From Candidatus Woesearchaeota archaeon (lineage in GTDB: Archaea; Nanobdellota; Nanobdellia; Woesearchaeales; GW2011-AR4): a stretch of 24,929 nt of DNA. Where the stretch lies: positions 1-24,929 of the forward strand of contig JADHVE010000011.1 in assembly GCA_016784195.1 (NCBI GenBank). The letters run 5' to 3'. Below, one piece after another: positions 8,068 to 16,142 of the stretch (the stretch's first letter is position 1; the number at the start of each line of letters is the position of its first letter). Below the pieces are notes generated by a model that saw only the letters and a program-made list of their open reading frames with translations, searched no databases and had not been told where the DNA came from. The translations under genes and the position numbers were made by a program.

Positions 8068-9120
8068 ATGAAAAAAACAAAAACTTTACTGGCAATTGGA
8101 GATATCCGAGATTTTGATACTTTTAAGAAAGTCTATAACCAAAGAAAGTTTTTCAGCAAAAGCAGCATTCAATTCAAAAGTATGAGCTATGATTCTTTAC
8201 TAAAGGAAGAATTTCCTAAGGCCAGTACAAAAGAGATCATTATTTTCCTTTTTTTCCCTTTTGAATACTGGGATAAGCATATTGAGCCAAAAGATTATGC
8301 GGGAGTTTACGGCAATAAAAGTTTTTATATCAAGTTCAAAAAATTCTGGAAGATTGTTGATAAAAAGATCAATAAGAATTTTAAGAATAGAAAAATAAAG
8401 TATGTTAATCCTCCGCAAGCTCTTGCAATAGATAGGGATAAAGAATTAACAAAAAGGTTAGTTTCAAAAGCAGATGTTTTGGTTCCAAGAAACTATAAAA
8501 CAAGGAAATTTGATAAGATTGTTAGCTTATTGGACAATAATAAAAAACTGTTTATTAAGGTAAACTTCGGCTCAATGGGCAAAGGTATAACATTTTTGGA
8601 AAAAGGCAGGTGGATGACAAATTTTAGATTTAAAAAAGGGAAAATTGTAAGCAAAAAATCAGATTATGGCTGGACTTTTGTTAATGTAACTGGAAAAAAA
8701 GATTTTTTACAGGAATTATTAAAAAAAGACATTATCATAGAAGATGCAATCGATCCTTACCTGGTAAATAACCGGAAGTTTGATTTTCGGATGTATGTTT
8801 ATGGTAAGAAGATCTTATACTGCTATGGAAGAAGCAACAGCTTAGAGTCCATAACCACAAATATTTCTCAGGGAGCGCAAGGGGAAAAACCCAGTTTTTT
8901 TAAAAAGATACCAAAAAAACAATATGAATTTATACAGAATCAGGCAGCCTGTGCCATCAAAGCGCTTGGCTTAAAATTTGGCGGAGTCGATATAATGCCC
9001 TGCTCAGACGGAAAGACATCCAAGTTTATTGAGATAAACACTTTTCCGGGCCTTCCAAAAGTAAAAAGATTTAACTTAAGCAAATTTTTGATTCAGGAAA
9101 TAATAAAGGATTATAAATGA
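8068..9120 (+). CDS. ATP-grasp ligase-like protein
   Basis: A 350-residue protein. Residues 1-120 form a divergent N-terminal domain. From about 120 the ATP-grasp fold is recognisable: DKELTKRLV (124-132), the nucleotide-binding lysine and glycine-rich loop FIKVNFGSMGKG (162-173), IIIED (222-226), KFDFRMYV (237-244) and the metal-binding end FGGVDIM...IEINTFPGLP (304-330; Asp308, Glu322, Asn324). The layout is RimK/LysX-like: ATP-dependent ligation of a carboxylate to an amine through an acyl phosphate. All key positions appear present, so it is probably active. The substrate cannot be deduced. Its stop overlaps the GNAT start (ATGA at 9117-9120), implying translational coupling. Confidence 0.8.
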   Translation: MKKTKTLLAIGDIRDFDTFKKVYNQRKFFSKSSIQFKSMSYDSLLKEEFPKASTKEIIIFLFFPFEYWDKHIEPKDYAGVYGNKSFYIKFKKFWKIVDKKINKNFKNRKIKYVNPPQALAIDRDKELTKRLVSKADVLVPRNYKTRKFDKIVSLLDNNKKLFIKVNFGSMGKGITFLEKGRWMTNFRFKKGKIVSKKSDYGWTFVNVTGKKDFLQELLKKDIIIEDAIDPYLVNNRKFDFRMYVYGKKILYCYGRSNSLESITTNISQGAQGEKPSFFKKIPKKQYEFIQNQAACAIKALGLKFGGVDIMPCSDGKTSKFIEINTFPGLPKVKRFNLSKFLIQEIIKDYK

Positions 9121-9581
9121 AAATAAGAAAAGCAATTTTAGATGATTTTGAAGCTTTAAAAAAGTTTAAGATATTATCCAAAAAAGAAGAGTTGAAGTAT
9201 AGCCAAACTTTAAAGCCATTGAAAGATACTAAAGCAAAGTATCTGAGTTATTTGAAAACAGACCTTTCTTATAAAAGCAGGGCAATGTTTATTGCAGTTG
9301 AAGACAATAAGATTATAGGTATGATCATGGGCAAAGGTTACAGTACAGCTTCAATATCCAAATTTAAAAGAAAAGGATACATAAGTAATTTGTATATAGA
9401 TAAAAATTACAGGAAAAAAGGTGTTGGTGTAAAGCTGCTTAAGCATACATTAAGATGGCTTAAGAAAAATGGTGTGCCTCATGTAACAACAGAAATCCAC
9501 ATAAAAAACCTGCCTGCACAGAACCTGATGCACAAGGCGGGCTTTAAAGATTACACAATCAAGATGACTCAGGATATTTAA
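9117..9581 (+). CDS. GNAT-family N-acetyltransferase, coupled to the ATP-grasp gene
   Basis: A 154-residue single GNAT domain. Motif A for acetyl-CoA binding is at residues 91-108: strand NLYID, then R99-K-K-G-V-G104, matching the R/Q-x-x-G-x-G/A loop. The C-terminal part has IHIKNLPAQNLMHKAGF, the usual helix and strand of RimI-like members. It overlaps the ATP-grasp gene by four bases, so the two products are probably made together and may act in sequence on one substrate, for example acetylating a ligated amine. That coupling is inference. It converges with, and overlaps by three bases, the stop of a decayed gene on the other strand. Confidence 0.82.
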   Translation: MKIRKAILDDFEALKKFKILSKKEELKYSQTLKPLKDTKAKYLSYLKTDLSYKSRAMFIAVEDNKIIGMIMGKGYSTASISKFKRKGYISNLYIDKNYRKKGVGVKLLKHTLRWLKKNGVPHVTTEIHIKNLPAQNLMHKAGFKDYTIKMTQDI

Positions 9582-10050
9582 TTACCAGTTTCTGGAAAAA
9601 CCAAATCAATTAAAGCACCTGCTGCGTTCTGAGGTTTTCCCATGTAAGTCTAGTGGTGGAGAGTAAGGCCAGGCATGTTATTGACTTCAATGCCGTTTTT
9701 TCTGAGAAGTTATTTTGTATCAGTTTTGCTGCAGACAATCTGTTTTGTGATTGCAGGCAGGCTGGTATTGTCGGATAAATAAAATAAATGATTTTTTCCG
9801 TTATGCTTCAATAAGGTGTATTTTTTAAGAATGAATTTCACTTTAATATTTTTTTTAATGCTTTATCAATAAAAATTTATGAAGCCAAATCGATACCTCT
9901 AAAATCAAAGTCTTTCTCTCTGAGAAGTTTATGTTATAAGAATTGTGTTTTTCCATATTGCTTATTTTCCAGTTGGTTTTAATATGAGAATTTATTTTAT
10001 TTACCGACCTTTTTGTTTTGGGTTTTTATTTTTTTTAGCCTATGATGTCC
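9578..10050 (-). pseudogene. Decayed ATP-grasp ligase gene
   Basis: Reading the minus strand from about 10050 to 9578 gives pieces of an ATP-grasp protein in shifting frames with several stops. An N-terminal piece reads DFDFRGIDLAS, stop, IFIDKALKKILK (near 9912-9838). The C-terminal piece reads KNGIEVNNMPGLTLHH, stop, TYMGKPQNAAGALIDLVF and ends at a TAA at 9578-9580. EVNNMPGLT is the conserved metal-binding end of the fold; the stop after HH is a TAG that one change would turn into CAG (Gln). The central ATP-binding part is missing, so an internal deletion is likely. It is not a copy of the intact gene next to it (INTFPGLP there), so it was a different ATP-grasp enzyme, perhaps D-Ala-D-Ala-ligase-like. 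Confidence 0.65.
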
Positions 10051-10122
10051 CGTCATCTTCTAATTCATCCTACTTATTTATTTTAGAACCCAAATATTTA
10101 AACTTATTTATTGTTCTGAAGC

Positions 10123-11196
10123 TTATACGCCTTCTTCAGCTGTTAAGAATTCTTTTTCAAACTGCTCTAATATCCGTTTTTTCCTGGCATACTCAAAGAT
10201 TCCATTCTTAGTCATTAAGCTAGTTTCTAATCCTTTGCCATTTGCTACTTTTAGAACATGAGGAATTATCATTTCGCTTAAATGCGCAGAAGCATCACGA
10301 GGGATAGCAGAAGGAAGATTATCAATGCAGGAATGGGTTATGCCGTTAAAAACATAAGTTGGCTTTTGCCATGTTGTTGGTATGCAGCTTTCTATTGCTC
10401 CGTTCTCATCACATGAGATATCAATAATAACTGCAGTCTTTTTCATCAGTTTAAGCATATCTTTTGTTATAATTCTTGGCTCATCAGGATACCAATCAAC
10501 AGAGTTAACAATAATATCTGCTTTTGACAAATACTGGTCAATAAAAACTGTTTTATCCCTACAAAGAACATTTGGCTTTATTGAGGCATATTTCAAGACT
10601 TTCTGGGATCCAGAAGAAACTCTTCCTTTGCCTAAGATGTAAATATTGATTCCATTATGAAGATTTGCTTTGCTTAGGGCCTCGTAAAGTTTTTCAACAC
10701 AGAAATGCCTTCTTATCGGCTTTAATTCTTTGAACCTGTCTTCAAATCCGTGTTTTTTTAAGACTTTTCCATATAACCTTAAGCCTTCATACATTCCGAC
10801 TATCCCTGCCTCGACACCTAGATTAACTAATCTCTCTTGATTTTCATCCCGGATTTCCTCATAAGCATAGCTAGTCGTATTTTCCTCAAGGAATTTTTTC
10901 AATAAGCTCTGATTCTGGCCTTTCTCAATATGCAAATAACCCATTATTATCTGGTTTTTTTTGATTGTATGCAGTGGAGGCTCTTTGACTCTTATAATCA
11001 TCTCAGAATCATAAACATCATCAGAAATAATTGCACCCATTTTTTCATAAGCCCGGTTAGAAAATTTACATCCTTTTCCAGCATTTTTTTCAATAAAAAC
11101 AGTATGGCCTGCTTTAGCCAGCAGACTAACATGATCTGGAGTTAGAGCTACTCTTTTCTCTCCTAATTTTGTTTCTTTTGGTATTCCGATTATCAT
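10123..11196 (-). CDS. Alanine dehydrogenase / saccharopine dehydrogenase-like oxidoreductase (AlaDH/PNT family)
   Basis: A 357-residue NAD(P)-dependent dehydrogenase. The N-terminal AlaDH/PNT domain has GIPKETKLGEKRVALTP (4-20), the lysine motif RVKEPP (69-74) and YLHI (87-90, the probable catalytic His). The nucleotide-binding domain has a glycine-rich loop GKGRVSSG (189-196), DISCDENGAIES (259-270) and a C-terminal motif DNLPSAIPRDAS (292-303). The DNLP...PR(D/E)AS motif and a GxGRxxSG loop recall saccharopine dehydrogenase/lysine-ketoglutarate reductase, while other segments fit alanine dehydrogenase (NMPGAVPRTST at the equivalent place). The substrate is therefore uncertain. ATG 11196 is forced by an upstream stop. 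A minus-strand TATA-like TTTATATA lies near 11260-11268, giving a leader of roughly 40 bases. Confidence 0.82.
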   Translation of the reverse strand: MIIGIPKETKLGEKRVALTPDHVSLLAKAGHTVFIEKNAGKGCKFSNRAYEKMGAIISDDVYDSEMIIRVKEPPLHTIKKNQIIMGYLHIEKGQNQSLLKKFLEENTTSYAYEEIRDENQERLVNLGVEAGIVGMYEGLRLYGKVLKKHGFEDRFKELKPIRRHFCVEKLYEALSKANLHNGINIYILGKGRVSSGSQKVLKYASIKPNVLCRDKTVFIDQYLSKADIIVNSVDWYPDEPRIITKDMLKLMKKTAVIIDISCDENGAIESCIPTTWQKPTYVFNGITHSCIDNLPSAIPRDASAHLSEMIIPHVLKVANGKGLETSLMTKNGIFEYARKKRILEQFEKEFLTAEEGV

Positions 11197-11678
11197 TCTT
11201 ATTTTTGAAGACTAAATTCTCCTTTTCTATTTTTTTAAGGGCAAAAATATCAGAATCAATATATAAATCCCCCCACTATTTTTAAGGAAGGATTAACTCT
11301 TTATAATGTTTTTGATTTTAGAGTGTTATATTTTTCTTCAATTATTCTGTAGTTTTAGTCAACAAAAAATAATTATTAAATAAAAAACACCCACAAAAAA
11401 TACTCGATAGAACACAAGCAGGAGCACGATTAGTTGTGAGTAGGGTTGTGTTAATATTTTTATTTTAAATTTTAATAATAAATTCAACAAAATAATCAAA
11501 AAACAAATCTAAAAAAATATTCAAATAATTATATGGTGTTATAGTACCAATGACAAAAAAATTAGATGAAAATATCTGAAATTATTTAGAGCTAATCTGA
11601 CCTTAGAAGGTATAGAAATATTTTTAAAATCAGTATTAAGAAAACTTTTTAAATAAAACTCATTATTCTTTTTTGATT
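11197..11678. other. Gene-poor AT-rich stretch
   Basis: No convincing gene. It holds the promoter region of the minus-strand dehydrogenase (TATA-like 11260-11268), a perfect 7-bp inverted repeat AACACAA (11411-11417)/TTGTGTT (11446-11452) around a more GC-rich 28-base core, and a possible decayed plus-strand ORF from about 11550 to 11656. That ORF starts MTKKLDENI and, after frame breaks, reads ANLTLEGIEIFLKSVLRKLFK. TTTTTAAATA at 11646-11655 is the likely TATA box of the downstream kinase, 28 bases before its ATG. Confidence 0.4.
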
Positions 11679-12659
11679 ATGAAATATGATGTGTTTGGAA
11701 TAGGCAATGCAATAATGGATTTTCTGATACAGGTACATCCAGATGAACTAATTGAGCTGGACCTTAAAAAAGGCCAGTTTCACCTTATTGATGAAGAGCA
11801 TTCAAAAAAGATACTTGAAAAAGTAAAGAATTCTGAGATGAAAATAGTGCCTGGAGGCTCAAGCGCAAATACATTATACGGCATTTCCCTTATTGGGGGT
11901 AGTGTTGTCTTTTGCGGAAAAGTTGGCAAAGACAAACATGGAGATATCTATGAGCAGAAATTAATAGGGGCTAATGCAAAATCAAATATCAAAAGAATTG
12001 ACAGCCATAAGACCGGCCATGCAATAACATTCATAACACCAGATTCTGAAAGGACGTTTGCAGTGCATTTAGGAGCAGCAATCAAGCTGGAGAAAGAGGA
12101 TATTTTTTTTGATGACCTAAAAAATAGCAAAATACTCCACATAGAAGGGTACCAACTGGAAGATCCCAGCTTAAGGTCTGTCTCTTTGCATGCGATGGAT
12201 TTTGCTAAAAAGAATAATGTAAAGATTTCAATTGATTTAGCAGATTCGGGAATTGTAGGAAGAAACAAAGAAGACATAAAGAAAATAGTAAAAGAATTTG
12301 CAGATATTATATTTGCAAATGAAGATGAGGCTAAATCATTTGTTAATAAAAAACCAGATGAAGCACTTCATGAAATATCAGAGATGTGCGATATTGCAGT
12401 TATAAAGCTTGGAGAAAAAGGCTCTTTGGTAAAAAGAGGTAATGAGATTCATAAAATAAATCCGTATAAATCAAAAGCAAAGGATACAACAGGCGCAGGA
12501 GACATGTATGCGGCGGGATTTCTGCATGGCTTAGCAAATAATTATGATTTAGAGAAATGTGGAAACATTGGCTCTTACTTGGCAGCAAAAGTTGTTGAGC
12601 AGATAGGGGCAAGACTGGATAAAATAGATAAAGAGGCTATTGACAAGATTAAACAATAA
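11679..12659 (+). CDS. PfkB-family sugar/nucleoside kinase (adenosine kinase-like)
   Basis: A 326-residue ribokinase-fold kinase. The start is the ATG at 11679 (MKYDVFGIGNAIMDF), 28 bases after a TATA-like box; an in-frame TTG six bases upstream is less likely. Motifs: GxGNAxMD near the N-terminus (7-14), the substrate loop PGGSSANT (58-65), GxVGKDKHG (80-88), NEDEA (214-218) and the PfkB signature KDTTGAGDMYAAGFL (268-282) with catalytic base Asp275. The best resemblance is to adenosine kinase-like members of the family, which transfer the ATP gamma-phosphate to a nucleoside or sugar hydroxyl. The exact substrate cannot be read from the sequence. The next gene starts 32 bases after its stop. 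Confidence 0.88.
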   Translation: MKYDVFGIGNAIMDFLIQVHPDELIELDLKKGQFHLIDEEHSKKILEKVKNSEMKIVPGGSSANTLYGISLIGGSVVFCGKVGKDKHGDIYEQKLIGANAKSNIKRIDSHKTGHAITFITPDSERTFAVHLGAAIKLEKEDIFFDDLKNSKILHIEGYQLEDPSLRSVSLHAMDFAKKNNVKISIDLADSGIVGRNKEDIKKIVKEFADIIFANEDEAKSFVNKKPDEALHEISEMCDIAVIKLGEKGSLVKRGNEIHKINPYKSKAKDTTGAGDMYAAGFLHGLANNYDLEKCGNIGSYLAAKVVEQIGARLDKIDKEAIDKIKQ

Positions 12660-12690
12660 TTTTAAAAATAAGCTTAAAAACCATTTTAGA

Positions 12691-13236
12691 ATGACTGAAT
12701 ACAGATATGAATTGAAGATACCTAGAGCAAGGGTTGCTGTTTTGATAGGCAAGGACGGTTCTGTTAAGAAAGAGATAGAAACTGAGACAAAGACCAAGCT
12801 AGATATAGATAGCAAGGAAGGGGATGTTTTTGTTTCTGGAGAAGATGCGCTTGGCCTGTATGTCACAAGAGATATAATTAAGGCTATTGGCAGAGGGTTT
12901 AACCCTGAATTTGCTTTATTGCTGTTGAAGCAGGATTATATTTTTGAATCTACAAGCCTAAACGATTATGCAGGCAAATCCCAGGACACTCTGTTGAGGC
13001 TAAAAGGAAGAGTTATTGGCAAGGAAGGCAAAGCAAGAGGAGTTATGGAGGAATTGACCGACTGCCATATATGCGTTTACGGAAAAACTATAGGCATAGT
13101 GGGTTTGGCAGAGAATGTAGGGATTGCAAAACAGGCAGTTGATATGCTGTTAACAGGAAGTTCGCATGCAAATGTTTATAAATTTCTTGAAAAGAAAAGA
13201 AGGGAATCCAAAAGAAAAAAAGGTCTAGAGATGTAA
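12691..13236 (+). CDS. KH-domain ribosome assembly protein (archaeal Dim2/Pno1 type)
   Basis: A 181-residue protein with two KH domains. Their GxxG loops are GKDG (20-23) and GKEG (110-113), each in a V-I/L-I-G-K context, and the C-terminus is basic (KKRRESKRKKG). This matches the archaeal homologue of Dim2/Pno1, which binds the 3' end of pre-16S rRNA during small-subunit maturation. The start is the ATG at 12691 (MTEYRYELKIPRARV), 25 bases after TTTAAAAATA; an upstream in-frame TTG inside the kinase gene is rejected. Its stop is one base before top6B. The order KH protein, top6B, top6A is common in archaea and supports the assignment. Confidence 0.92.
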   Translation: MTEYRYELKIPRARVAVLIGKDGSVKKEIETETKTKLDIDSKEGDVFVSGEDALGLYVTRDIIKAIGRGFNPEFALLLLKQDYIFESTSLNDYAGKSQDTLLRLKGRVIGKEGKARGVMEELTDCHICVYGKTIGIVGLAENVGIAKQAVDMLLTGSSHANVYKFLEKKRRESKRKKGLEM

Positions 13237-13237
13237 A

Positions 13238-14950
13238 ATGGCAAATAATGATCCTGTAGCAATTGAATTAGCGAAAATGCAGAGAGACATTTCAATAGCT
13301 TCGTTTTTTGAGAAAAACAGGCACCTTCTCGGCTTCGATAATCCAAGAAAGGCTTTATTGACAACAATAAAAGAGGCAGTAGACAACAGCCTTGATGCCT
13401 GCGAAGAAGCTGATATGCTGCCTGAGATAAGTGTGGAAGTTATAGAGATGTCTGAAAATAAGTTTAAGGTTATTGTAGAAGATAATGGCCCAGGCATTAT
13501 CAAGAAACAGATTCCCCACATATTTGCAAGGTTGCTGTATGGCTCTAAGTTTTTTAAATTGTCCCAGTCAAGAGGCCAGCAAGGCATAGGTATATCTGCT
13601 TCTGTTATGTATTCCCAGTTAACAACAGGAAAGTCAGCAAAAATAACCTCCAAAATAGGTCCTAAATACCCTGCACATTTTTATAAATTAAGGATTGATA
13701 CCCAAAAAAACAAGCCTGAAATAATAAAAGAAGAGGTTGTAGAGTGGGAAAAAGACCATGGGACTAAAGTTGAGCTGGATTTAGAAGGCAGCTATCAGAA
13801 AGGCGACCAGAGCATTGACCAGTATTTAAAGCAGACGGCTATTATTAATCCTCATGTTACCCTGATTTATCAGCCTCCTAAAGGCGAGCAGTTGATGTTT
13901 GCCCGAGCAACTGAGATAATGCCAAAAAAGCCTAGGGAAATTAAGCCTCACCCATATGGTGTAGAGATTGGAAAGCTGATAGGTATGTTAAAATTGACAG
14001 ACTCCAAGACATTGCAAAGTTTTTTGATGAAAGAGTTTTCAAGGGTCGGCCCAGGCACAGCTAAACAGGTTTGCGAGAATTCTTTTTTGCTGCCTAATAC
14101 CAAGCCAAGGAGCATTAACCGAGAGATGGCTGAAAAACTTATAGAAGGCATTAAAAAAACGAAAATCATTTCGCCGCCTACTGATTGTATAAGCCCTATT
14201 GGGGAAGATTTATTGGAGAAGGGATTAAGGAAAGAGATTAATGCAGAGTTTTACTGCAGCGTTACAAGGCCTCCTGGAGTGTATAGGGGAAATCCATTTG
14301 TCATAGAAGCAGGAATTGCTTATGGGGGAGACCAGGGTAGTGACAATCCAATAAAAATTATGAGGTATGCTAACCGGGTTCCATTGCTTTACCAGCAAGG
14401 CTCTTGTGCTATTAATAAGTCTGTTGTAAATACCATCTGGAGAAATTATGGTTTAAGCCAGAGCAGAGGGGCTTTGCCTGTAGGGCCCATGACTTTGGTT
14501 GTGCATATTGCTTCTGTCTGGGTTCCTTTTACCTCAGAGAGTAAAGAAGCAATAGCGCATTATCCTGAAATTATCCAAGAAATAAAACGGGCTTTACAGG
14601 AATGCGGAAGAAAATTAGGCTTGTATGTGAATAAGAAGAGAAGAATCAAGTTTGAGAGCAAAAAAAGGGATTATATCCGGACTTTTATTCCCCATATTGG
14701 AGCAGCACTTAAAGATTTGATTCATATAAGTGATTCAGAGGAGAAGGAAGTTGAGAATCTTTTGGCAGTAGCTTTGGAAAGAAGCAGAGGCAATCTAGAG
14801 GAAGTTGGAGTTATTGATAATCCTGATTATGATGAGGAATTAGCAGCAATTGGGAAAGAGAAGAAACAAGATGATGATTTTGAAGGAGAGGATCAAGAAA
14901 ATAATTCTGATAAAGAAGACAAACAAACAACATTAGAAGGAGTTAAATAA
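13238..14950 (+). CDS. top6B: DNA topoisomerase VI subunit B
   Basis: ATP-binding GHKL subunit of the type IIB topoisomerase, which decatenates and relaxes DNA. In 570 residues: the N-box EAVDNSLDAC (46-55; Glu46 general base, Asn50 metal ligand), G1 motif VEDNGPGI (80-87), G2 loop SRGQQGIGIS (111-120) and HGTKVELDLEG near 168-179. An H2TH region (FSRVGPGTAKQVCE) and the transducer domain follow. The transducer includes NRVPLLYQQGSCA and the QSRGALPVGPMTLVVHIASVWVPFTSESKEA segment (in two parts) with the ATP-contacting lysine. The acidic C-terminal tail (from about 540) is low-complexity. One base separates it from the KH gene and two bases from top6A, so the three form one operon. Confidence 0.97.
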   Translation: MANNDPVAIELAKMQRDISIASFFEKNRHLLGFDNPRKALLTTIKEAVDNSLDACEEADMLPEISVEVIEMSENKFKVIVEDNGPGIIKKQIPHIFARLLYGSKFFKLSQSRGQQGIGISASVMYSQLTTGKSAKITSKIGPKYPAHFYKLRIDTQKNKPEIIKEEVVEWEKDHGTKVELDLEGSYQKGDQSIDQYLKQTAIINPHVTLIYQPPKGEQLMFARATEIMPKKPREIKPHPYGVEIGKLIGMLKLTDSKTLQSFLMKEFSRVGPGTAKQVCENSFLLPNTKPRSINREMAEKLIEGIKKTKIISPPTDCISPIGEDLLEKGLRKEINAEFYCSVTRPPGVYRGNPFVIEAGIAYGGDQGSDNPIKIMRYANRVPLLYQQGSCAINKSVVNTIWRNYGLSQSRGALPVGPMTLVVHIASVWVPFTSESKEAIAHYPEIIQEIKRALQECGRKLGLYVNKKRRIKFESKKRDYIRTFIPHIGAALKDLIHISDSEEKEVENLLAVALERSRGNLEEVGVIDNPDYDEELAAIGKEKKQDDDFEGEDQENNSDKEDKQTTLEGVK

Positions 14951-14952
14951 AG

Positions 14953-16050
14953 ATGGTGAAGAAAAAAAACAGCCTTGTTTTAGGAAAAATAAATGAGTTA
15001 GGAAATATGGTCTATAAGAGCATAAAAAAGAAAAAGCTTCCTGAGCTGAAAATGCCTTTGAGGGCGTTGAGCAATGTTAAATATGACCCTAAAAATGGGT
15101 TTTTTGAGTTGATTGGAAAAATGAAAGAAAGGACTTTAACTGCTTCTACCATCAAGACATTTGCTCAGACATTAAGGATGATGGCATTAAGCAAAGAGCT
15201 CATAGAGCAGGATGATATTGCAACAAAAAGAGAGGCATATTATGTTTCGAAAAACTGGGCTGAAGCCAGGTTTAATGAGCAGCCGGAATCTGATACAGTC
15301 ATGGATGATTTTGAGGCAATGATGATGGTCAATCGTGAGCAGATTGGATTCATTCCTGAAGAAAAAGGAGGAGAAATTGCAGGAAGATTAATTGTTATAG
15401 ATAAAGACAGAGATACAGGAAAACCGATAAAAATTGACTGTACTAAGTTTGGCTCAGGCGCTTACTCTATTCCTATATCTGTCGAAGAACTTAAATTTGA
15501 GACCCAAGCAAAGTTCATTCTTGCTATAGAGACGGCAGGTATGTTCCAGAGGCTTGTTAAGCACAATTACTGGAAAAAAACAAATTGTATTCTTGTTTCA
15601 ATGGGAGGGGTTCCTACAAGGGCTTGCAGAAGATTTATCAGGAGGTTATCAGATGATAAGAAGCTGCCTGTTTATGTTTTCACAGACGGGGATCCATATG
15701 GGTATGGTTCAATATACAGAACACTTAAAGTAGGCAGCGGAAATGCTGCACATATCAATAAGTATTTTTGTGTCCCTCAAGCAAAGTTTATTGGAGTAAC
15801 TCCCCAGGATATTGTGGATTATAAACTGCCTTCACACCCTCTAAAAGATGTTGACCTTAAAAAAATCAAGGATTTGATTAAGAATGACCCTTTTATCCAG
15901 CATCATAAGGAATGGCAAAAAGCACTGAAGCATATGTACCAGTCAAAAGTAAGGGCAGAGCAGCAGGCTCTTGCAAAGCATGGGTTGAATTTCGTGATTT
16001 CTGATTATCTGCCTAAGAAACTGAAGAATCCTACGAGCTGGCTGCCTTAG
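14953..16050 (+). CDS. top6A: DNA topoisomerase VI subunit A (Spo11-like)
   Basis: Cleaving subunit of topoisomerase VI, homologous to Spo11. In 365 residues: a winged-helix CAP-like domain with REAYYVSKNW (93-102), where Tyr97 aligns with the catalytic tyrosine, and a Toprim domain with Glu193 (AIETAGMF) and the DxD pair Asp245/Asp247 in FTDGDPYGYG. The GVPTRACRRFIRRL segment (219-232) is characteristic. Length is normal and no key residue is missing. The start codon ATG at 14953 lies two bases after the top6B stop. The stop is followed by a T-rich stretch (16051-16068) that could terminate the operon, opposite the end of the convergent DAC-like gene. Confidence 0.97.
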   Translation: MVKKKNSLVLGKINELGNMVYKSIKKKKLPELKMPLRALSNVKYDPKNGFFELIGKMKERTLTASTIKTFAQTLRMMALSKELIEQDDIATKREAYYVSKNWAEARFNEQPESDTVMDDFEAMMMVNREQIGFIPEEKGGEIAGRLIVIDKDRDTGKPIKIDCTKFGSGAYSIPISVEELKFETQAKFILAIETAGMFQRLVKHNYWKKTNCILVSMGGVPTRACRRFIRRLSDDKKLPVYVFTDGDPYGYGSIYRTLKVGSGNAAHINKYFCVPQAKFIGVTPQDIVDYKLPSHPLKDVDLKKIKDLIKNDPFIQHHKEWQKALKHMYQSKVRAEQQALAKHGLNFVISDYLPKKLKNPTSWLP

Positions 16051-16142
16051 TTTCTATTTTTATCCTTTACACTATCTGATATAAATAACCTAAGTATTTT
16101 CAAAAATATGCATATTAATCCATTCAGAAAGATATTTCTATA

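Noticed and set aside
9945..10211. Plus-strand frame of 88 residues before the dehydrogenase end
   Set aside because: It is antisense to the decayed ATP-grasp region and the dehydrogenase 3' end; it is rich in Phe and Leu with no motif, typical of shadow frames.
12640..12690. N-terminal extension of the KH protein from a TTG
   Set aside because: The extension overlaps the kinase end and encodes Asn/Lys-rich residues unlike the family; the ATG at 12691 follows a TATA-like box at 25 bases.
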